From Caprella mutica (taxonomy: Eukaryota > Arthropoda > Malacostraca > Amphipoda > Caprellidae), in assembly GCA_947561585.1 (NCBI GenBank), contig CANNZV010001856.1:179127-243126 (forward strand): 64,000 bases of DNA, given 5' to 3'. Each line of letters starts with the position of its first letter. Position 1 is the first letter of the stretch. The notes under the pieces were generated by a model that saw only the letters and a list, made by a program, of their open reading frames with translations, was not told the origin of the DNA and ran no database searches. The position numbers and the translations under genes are program-made. Shown here piece after piece: positions 57,501 through 64,000 of this stretch.

Positions 57501-58347
57501 GAACGTTTGGTTCTTAAGCTGAACCAAAATCTTTTGATTTGTAGTAAAATTTATTGGGTTGCTGTTTTCTTGCTAAATTTGCTTTATTTGATTAGTAGAA
57601 ATTAATAAATTGTTATTTTGAGAGAATCTTTCCCTAAATATTGAGCGAGTTTATGTAGTACCTAGTTTATTAATTCGACCTTTTGTAAAGGTCGTATAGA
57701 ACGACCGATATTAAATAATCCAAACTGCAGAAACTGGCAAAGTGTTCTCCAAGAAATATAATAACTGTATTGAATTTTGTATATTAGAGCGGACAGAAGG
57801 GTGGTCGTAGTAGGCGGCTTGGTTGAAGAATAAATTGACCGTAATTTAGACTTCATATTTAACTTCTCAAATATTCCAAATCAATTCCAGCTCTAGGTTT
57901 GAGTTATCTTTCAATTATTCGAGTGGTAAGGCAACAGCCGTGTCTCCCTGATTTCTGATAGCTATTCCCGGTTCCCTTTGCAAGGGGAGTATCAATTATT
58001 ATGCAGATTAACAAGGGGAGGGGGCTTCATATCAACGGGATTGCCTTTAGCTAGAACTAAGCCAGGTCTATAGTGAGACAACTAGGGTTATAGTGAGTGG
58101 AAAGGAGAGAAGTTCTGTTTGGAATGTGAAATAGAAGATATTTGGTTGTTTTAAACGTAGGTATAATAAGAAATTGATTGTTTGGAAAGTAAAATAAGAA
58201 GAATTTTGTTGTTTGATATATTGTTTTTAACGTAAAATAGGAGATTTTCGGTTGTTTACAACGTAAAGTATGAAGAAATTCAGATCTACAACTGATTTAC
58301 TAATATTTTCATACATATACTGTTACATTCTATTAGCAATAATCTGA
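57501..58347. other. Non-coding stretch
   Basis: Nothing recognisable was seen. Confidence 0.45.
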
Positions 58348-58482
58348 CAGTACTGTTTCAGTGTTTTGCCATCTTGTTTCAGTGTTGTGCTAGTACTGTG
58401 CCAGTATTTTGCAGTACTTTTTTAGTACTGTGACAGTACTTTCACAGTACTTTGATTGTAGTATCTTAGTACTGTCTGTCAC
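58348..58482. repeat. Cluster of AGTACT/CAGTACTGT words
   Basis: Irregular repeats of CAGTACTGTGCCAGTATTTT and related words, about 15-20 bp apart. A decayed array. Confidence 0.55.
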
Positions 58483-59300
58483 TCTATCTGTTACGCCCTT
58501 ATATCTCGTAACAATAAATTAGTCATCCTGTAACAAGTGTACTGTCACTCACACCAAACCAGGTGCTTGTTAGTGTTATTCCTATGGAGGGGAGATGTGT
58601 CGGTGACTGTACACGAGGAGTGCTATATTTAGTATTGTTCTTAGATGTGCATGCATATAAATACATAAATAAAAATTTTAAAGTCCCCATGTGAATTCAA
58701 CAGTTGAATTTAAGTTTATAATTCAAACTTTTCATTTGGTTTCAATTATTGAATTATTCGTTTTATTTATATTTAGTTATATAATTATGTATTTTCTTTT
58801 GTGACTTTTATTTTATTTATTTATTTATAACACATCAATTTTCCTTTGAATTTGTCATCTATTTAAATTTATTCTCTTTCTTTATTCTTCTTCCATTCAC
58901 TTTTTATCTTAGTAATAATTGTATTAATTATAAAAGATACACAGTGTTACTAGGACATGTATTAATATAATTTGCATGTATTTCACGCATGTTACCAGGA
59001 CATTAGCACTTCACAAACACACTCTGTCTCCCTAATCATCTTCATACTATGGTGATTATCTGGGACATAGCAATCACAGTCTGTCAGTTACTAAGAACAT
59101 GTATCTTATTATTTATCCCAGTTAAATCTCGTACTATAAGAAAAATAGAAATATGTTTTTTTAATTTTTTAGTCATTCTTTTTTTTGTGAAGAGATACGT
59201 TCAATTTCTATATATTGCAATTTCAAAAACTACTTTCAATTTTTTTTGCCATACTATGTTCCCTTTGATACATGTATCATCATGGGTATACCAATTAATA
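58483..59300. other. Non-coding stretch
   Basis: Nothing recognisable. The 89-codon hydrophobic frame at 59049 has no supporting signal. Confidence 0.4.
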
Positions 59301-59520
59301 CTGAATCGGCACTCGTAGAGCGCATACCTTCGCCGCTGCTACATTTTTTGTTCATTCGACCTGATTGCTCCTAAAATTCAATCAGATGTTTCTTGAATAA
59401 TGAAAAATTGTCCCATCAAATTTCAGACAATTTGGTTGAATACTTTTCGAGTTATGCGAATAACAAGATTATGTATTGTCGATAAAAACATAACCTTCCG
59501 TAATTTGGCGAAGGTAAATA
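59301..59520. repeat. Dispersed repeat F, copy 2
   Basis: CGGCACTCGTAGAGCGCATA, CCTTCGCCGCTGCTACATTT, TTTCAGACAATTTGGTTGAA and TTTTCGAGTTATGCGAATAA, then ACATAACCTTCCGTAATTTG with GCGAAGGTAA, a short inverted terminal pair (CCTTCGCC/GGCGAAGG). Confidence 0.68.
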
Positions 59521-59544
59521 CGAGTTAATTATTAAATTATGTAT

Positions 59545-59581
59545 AGTTTTTTTTTATGACCGATAATTCGTAACTTACCCG
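59545..59581. mobile_element. Family-A right-end fragment
   Basis: TTATGACCGATAATTCGTAA followed by CTTACCC. No other part remains. Confidence 0.7.
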
Positions 59582-59783
59582 AGCCAAGTCTCAAACTAAA
59601 CAAAGGCTAGATGATGTGATAGCTAGATAGGTTTTAGCTACGAAGTAATACTTGGTATTTCCGTTTGTTATGAATAAACACGTGATAAAGAGTCAAACGG
59701 TAGGCAGTTCTTTTAACCACATGTGCGGTGATAAACTGAAGGATGTGTAAACAGTGTGAAATGTAGCGCCAAGTAATTTAAAT

Positions 59784-59872
59784 AACGGCATATCTAAAAA
59801 CTGTTCATATCGCTCATTAATTTCACTAACGGCATATCTAAAAACTGTTCATATCGCTCATTAATTTCATAT
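59784..59872. repeat. 44-bp tandem duplication
   Basis: TAACGGCATATCTAAAAACT plus GTTCATATCGCTCATTAATTTCA occurs twice back to back without differences, so it is recent. Confidence 0.9.
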
Positions 59873-60732
59873 TCATAAATGTTCCTTCTTCATCGGACTT
59901 ATTTTTTTAATTCTTTGCTCTTAAAATCATCAGAATATAATGCATTGGGTATGAATTAACTGTTTCTAGCTAAAATGTTGTGAGTAATAACACAATGATA
60001 TAAATCGTAATTTTTAAGATAACGCTGTCCAATATTCACCATATCTTTCATCTGATTAATTTTACATGAAATTTTTTATAGTTTGTTGAAGGACATTGAT
60101 ATATGTATATTTTTATTTGAGGTACTAATAAGTATTAACTTCATTTAATTTCAAAATATGTTCATACTCATAAGGTTCCTTATCTATAATAAATGATAAA
60201 CATATTAAAAATCCAATACCACCATAGTTTGATAAGGAAAGATGTTGCTGGACATTTATTATCTCTGAAAATATGTTTGTGTTAATGAATAGTAATGCTG
60301 ATAATCCAAAATTACTGTATTGAAATTCATTCATTTTGCAATATATTTTATTTTATTTTTTCAATATTTTAATTTAATTTTTTTTTACAATATTTGTTAT
60401 TCTTTTTTTTGCAATATTTTTTTTTTTTTTTCGACAATCTTCTTATTTTTTACAATACTATTCATTTTATTTTTGCAATGAAAATGCACCTTTTCTCCAT
60501 TAACATCCATTTTCGATAGTATTTACTCCTACAGTGAGTGTGATATAGTAGTTTGTCCCTGACGTTGAATCGTATTAGATAGGATATTATGCTAAATAGC
60601 ATATCCTGTTGTTACAACCAAACGCTAATAATGTTTTCTGTGAGCCAACAGCTCATTGAGCAAGGAGAGCTAAATTCATTGCAATAGTCAAATTTTCTCT
60701 CAATCTGATTTCTTTTTTTACAAATGTAAATT
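59873..60732. other. Non-coding AT-rich stretch
   Basis: Long T-runs and CAATATTTT repetition at 60340-60480; no gene. Confidence 0.45.
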
Positions 60733-60968
60733 ATTTAGAAATCCTCTATAATGAAATCCTCTATAGTGAATGTAGTGTCCTGAGTAAGGAAGTAGCCTCT
60801 ATAGTGATCTCATTTTTTTAGTATGCCATAAAATGGTCATTAATCTTCTAAATCTAATGGCCATTCATGGCAGACTAAAGAAAATTTGTTCACTATAAAG
60901 GCTACTTCCTTTCTCAGGACACTATACATTCACTATAGAGGAGTTCATTATAGAGGAGTTCTACTGTA
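60733..60968. mobile_element. Family-C (pogo-like) element, copy 3
   Basis: The right end inverted reads TA-CAGTAGAACTCCTCTATAAT, then GAACTCCTCTATAGTGAATG. The left arm has TCCTCTATAATGAAATCCTC and TATAGTGAATGTAGTGTCCT. The arms are about 75 bp. Confidence 0.82.
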
Positions 60969-61312
60969 CTAATTACATTACAATTGTATGACGCTATCTC
61001 AGTTTATTTATTTTTATGCCTTTTTTCCTATGCAGTGATAGATACTTCATTACCTTCGCAGAATGCGGAAACGTTATGTTATGGACGTCATTTATTTATT
61101 TATTTATTTACTATTAATCGAGATGAAGCCCTGCTCTGTACCTATGGTATGATTGTTGTTGTGGATCATTTCATTCATAACCCCCAACAGTAGCTACTTC
61201 TCCGATTTACTTGACTTTTGTTTTTAATGAAAGAATATAGTAATATCTTTATACTATTATCGGAGTGGATTGTGGAAATTTGAATTACTTTCTAAAAATG
61301 AGGTCACTTTTT

Positions 61313-61396
61313 TAGATTACTCTAAACTAGTTAAATTTTAGATTATTCTAAACTAGTTAAATTTTAGATAACTCTAAACTAGTTAAAATTTTATAT
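61313..61396. repeat. Three-copy 31-bp tandem repeat
   Basis: TAGATTACTCTAAACTAGTT plus AAATTTT, three copies, beside the family-E element. Confidence 0.85.
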
Positions 61397-61431
61397 TATA
61401 CAACAGGAAACTGTATTACTGTCCTTATAAT

Positions 61432-61599
61432 TAGGGTTGTGACGTTATGCTTTAAAATCATAGATATCGAAAATATTATAGACTACGAGAATCAAAGAGT
61501 ATTGAATCGTGCTAAACCAGCGGTATATAGTATTCGATACCATTTTATTTCCATGTTATTCTTGAGATCTATTATTTTAAAAGCATAGTGTCACAACCG
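61432..61599. mobile_element. Family-E inverted-repeat element, copy 2
   Basis: TAGGGTTGTGACGTTATGCT on the left. The right end inverted is ACGGTTGTGACACTATGCTT. The interior AACCAGCGGTATATAGTATT matches copy 1 in reverse orientation. Confidence 0.82.
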
Positions 61600-61721
61600 T
61601 TACTAGTTAAATCCCCCAGACAATCTCTGTTACCATAACGGTTTTCTTTATCACCTCAACGTGACAACAATACTGCCTCCAGCCAAATAGCTAATTAGGT
61701 ACTAGGAGTGTCACTGCTAGG

Positions 61722-62428
61722 AGGTAGCGGTGAGAGAGGAGTAGCGGTGAGAGAGGAGTGGCGGTGAGAGAGGAGTGGCGGTGAGAGAGGAGTGGCGGTG
61801 AGAGAGGAGTGGCGGTGAGAGAGGAGTGGCGGTGAGAGAGGAGTGGCGGTGAGAGAGGAGTGGCGGTGAGAGAGGAGTGGCGGTGAGAGAGGAGTGGCGG
61901 TGAGAGAGGAGTGGCGGTGAGAGAGGAGTGGCGGTGAGAGAGGAGTGGCGGTGAGAGAGGAGTGGCGGTGAGAGAGGAGTGGCGGTGAGAGAGAAGTGGC
62001 GGTGAGAGAGGAGTGGCGGTGAGAGAGGAGTGGCGGTGAGAGAGGAGTGGCGGTGAGAGAGGAGTGGCGGTGAGTGAGGAGTGGCGGTGAGTGAGGAGTG
62101 GCGGTGAGTGAGGAGTGGCGGTGAGTGAGGAGTGGCGGTGAGTGAGGAGTGGCGGTGAGTGAGGAGTGGCGGTGAGTGAGGAGTGGCGGTGAGTGAGGAG
62201 CGGCGGTGAGTGAGGAGCGGCGGTGAGTGAGGAGTGGCGGTGAGTGAGGAGTGGCGGTGAGTGAGGAGTGGCGGTGAGTGAGGAGTGGCGGTGAGTGAGG
62301 AGTGGCGGTGAGTGAGGAGTGGCGGTGAGTGAGGAGTGGCGGTGAGTGAGGAGTGGCGGTGAGTGAGGAGTGGCGGTGAGTGAGGAGTGGCGGTGAGAGA
62401 GGAGTGGCGGTGAGGAAGAGGTAGCGGT
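61722..62428. repeat. 18-bp purine-rich minisatellite, about 39 copies
   Basis: The unit GTGGCGGTGAGAGAGGAG fills the left half and GTGGCGGTGAGTGAGGAG the right half, with a return to the first type in the last units. G-rich on the + strand. Two GCGGCGG units lie near 62200-62220. Confidence 0.96.
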
Positions 62429-62684
62429 ATAAGTTAGAGCGAGATATTAGTATCGGTACTTAATGAATACCTAACCGGAGTTATAATCGGTAGCTATAAA
62501 AGAGTTTATCGCAACTATAATGTTTGGGATCCTAAAATTAATCATGGCTTTTATTAATAAAGAGAAAATGAAGTTATTTAAATCGGACTATAATTAAATA
62601 GTTATACCCTAGCTATGTGATATGGAATAAGAGAGAAAGCTATATCGAATTACATAACGTATTGAAGAATATATTGAAAAGCTG

Positions 62685-62817
62685 TAGTGTAAGTTACGAG
62701 TTACCTGCAGGTATCTTGGATACCAATAATAATAAACGATAAATGATTATTATTTCATCGTTTTTTCTTATGTGTCCGAAAATGGGGAACTAACCGATAA
62801 TTAAAAACTTACCATAG
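62685..62817. mobile_element. Family-A element with left arm deleted
   Basis: AGTGTAAGTTACGAGTTACC runs directly into the half core CTGCAGGTATCTTGGATACC. The right arm is complete (TTATGTGTCCGAAAATGGGG, CGATAATTAAAAACTTACC). Confidence 0.82.
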
Positions 62818-63398
62818 AGGTTATCATTTCTGTATGTACGAATGGCATCACGGTACTTTCTGGTGATATTTCATTAGAAGTAATTACCGCAATGACGTGA
62901 GAACATTAATGAGTCTTTCCTCACTTTCCTGTTAGTTGAAACACTTTAGTCAATTGCACAGACCGCAGTTTCTTTCTTAATTAGAGCTTGCAAAATTAGG
63001 GCCTTAGTCACTTTTACACACGTGTGTTTGAAGGTGAATTGTGTTAAATCTACTTGTACTCTATAACACGAGAAAGTAATTAATTGCACTGATTTTTATA
63101 TTTGTTTCTCATGAGTTGTTATTGGAATATATTTGAATTTTATTTTTAATATAAGGAGACTACATCAGCTTATATTTAAAAAAAAGAAGTATCTACCAAT
63201 AATGATTTATGAGATGCAAATGTTTAGAAAATATATTTTCTAACATATTTATAATGCCTTTTCTACAGTTTACTAATATCACATTTCCAAAAAGAAACTA
63301 ATGATGTAGGTATTTTTGAAATATGTCTGGGTACACACCGACAAATTTGTGAGTTTTTGAAAATAATAGAAAATTAGAAAAATGATTTGTGAAATTAG
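62818..63398. other. Non-coding stretch
   Basis: Nothing recognisable was seen. Confidence 0.45.
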
Positions 63399-64000
63399 CA
63401 TCATCACAGTGACTCTTTTCTCTGATAGTACATCATCACAGTGACTCTTTTCTCTGATAGTACATCATCACAGTGACTCTTTTATCTGATAGTACATCAT
63501 CACAGTGACTCTTTTCTCTGATAGTACATCATCACAGTGACTCTTTTCTCTGATAGTACATCATCACAGTGACTCTTTTCTCTGATAGTACATCATCACA
63601 GTGACTCTTTTCTCTGATAGTACATCATCACAGTGACTCTTTTCTCTGATAGTACATCATCACAGTGACTCTTTTCTCTGATAGTACATCATCACAGTGA
63701 CTCTTTTCTCTGATAGTACATCATCACAGTGACTCTTTTCTCTGATAGTACATCATCACAGTGACTCTTTTCTCTGATAGTACATCATCACAGTGACTCT
63801 TTTCTCTGATAGTACATCATCACAGTGACTCTTTTCTCTGATAGTACATCATCACAGTGACTCTTTTCTCTGATAGTACATCATCACAGTGACTCTTTTC
63901 TCTGAGTACATCATCACAGTGACTCTTTTCTCTGATAGTACATCATCACAGTGACTCTTTTCTCTGATAGTACATCATCACAGTGACTCCTTTCTCTGAT
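63399..64000. repeat. 32-bp minisatellite, at least 19 copies, continues past window
   Basis: The unit is CATCATCACAGTGACTCTTT TCTCTGATAGTA, the exact reverse complement of the 40741-41358 unit. Only three deviations were seen (TTTATCTG, CTCTGAGTAC, ACTCCTTTC). The right edge is not reached. Confidence 0.96.

Overview
This is eukaryotic, AT-rich genomic DNA from an animal. About the first 14 kb of the + strand carries the 3' half of one spliced gene, which I read as unc-13/Munc13, the presynaptic vesicle-priming factor. Sixteen exons can be joined in frame from 634 to the stop codon at 14074-14076. They encode the MHD1/MHD2 part of the MUN domain and the C-terminal C2C domain, 762 residues with every exon included. 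The protein looks protostome-like; for example, it has the exon encoding the 'LTDNAKN...AKIEDM' segment that I recall from invertebrate Unc-13 and not from mammals. I cannot name the species. A spiralian or arthropod invertebrate is an inference.

Layout. 1-633: upstream intron. 634-14076: unc-13 exons, whose introns hold minisatellites (800-1270, 3815-4530, 4757-5014, 5717-7196) and short inverted-repeat elements. 14077 to about 14675: 3' UTR with an AATAAA at 14655. From 14.7 kb to 64 kb I find no convincing protein-coding gene. The only hint is a possible 5' end at about 44.95-45.61 kb, where an ATG with a good Kozak context sits one base before a consensus splice donor.

The rest of the window is non-coding DNA dominated by two things. 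The first is a dense population of non-autonomous inverted-repeat elements (MITE or foldback type). One family, called A here, has about 27 copies or fragments with GGGTAAGTTACGAATTATCGG-like ends. A second family, B, has different ends but the same interior and the same central palindrome. Smaller families are Tigger/pogo-like (TA-flanked, starting CAGTAGAAC or CAGGC), a GGTTGTGAC family, a CACTGAAAAAA family and a 660-bp foldback. The second is more than 20 minisatellite arrays with units of 12-58 bp, totalling roughly 14 kb. Several are over 1 kb, some adjoin each other, and some share unit sequence.

The two classes meet in unc-13 intron 4, where the core of a family-A element has expanded into a 30-bp tandem array while the element's ends survive. 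Long open frames in the window are by-products of arrays whose unit length is divisible by three. I see no intact transposase, reverse transcriptase, tRNA, rRNA or CRISPR array.
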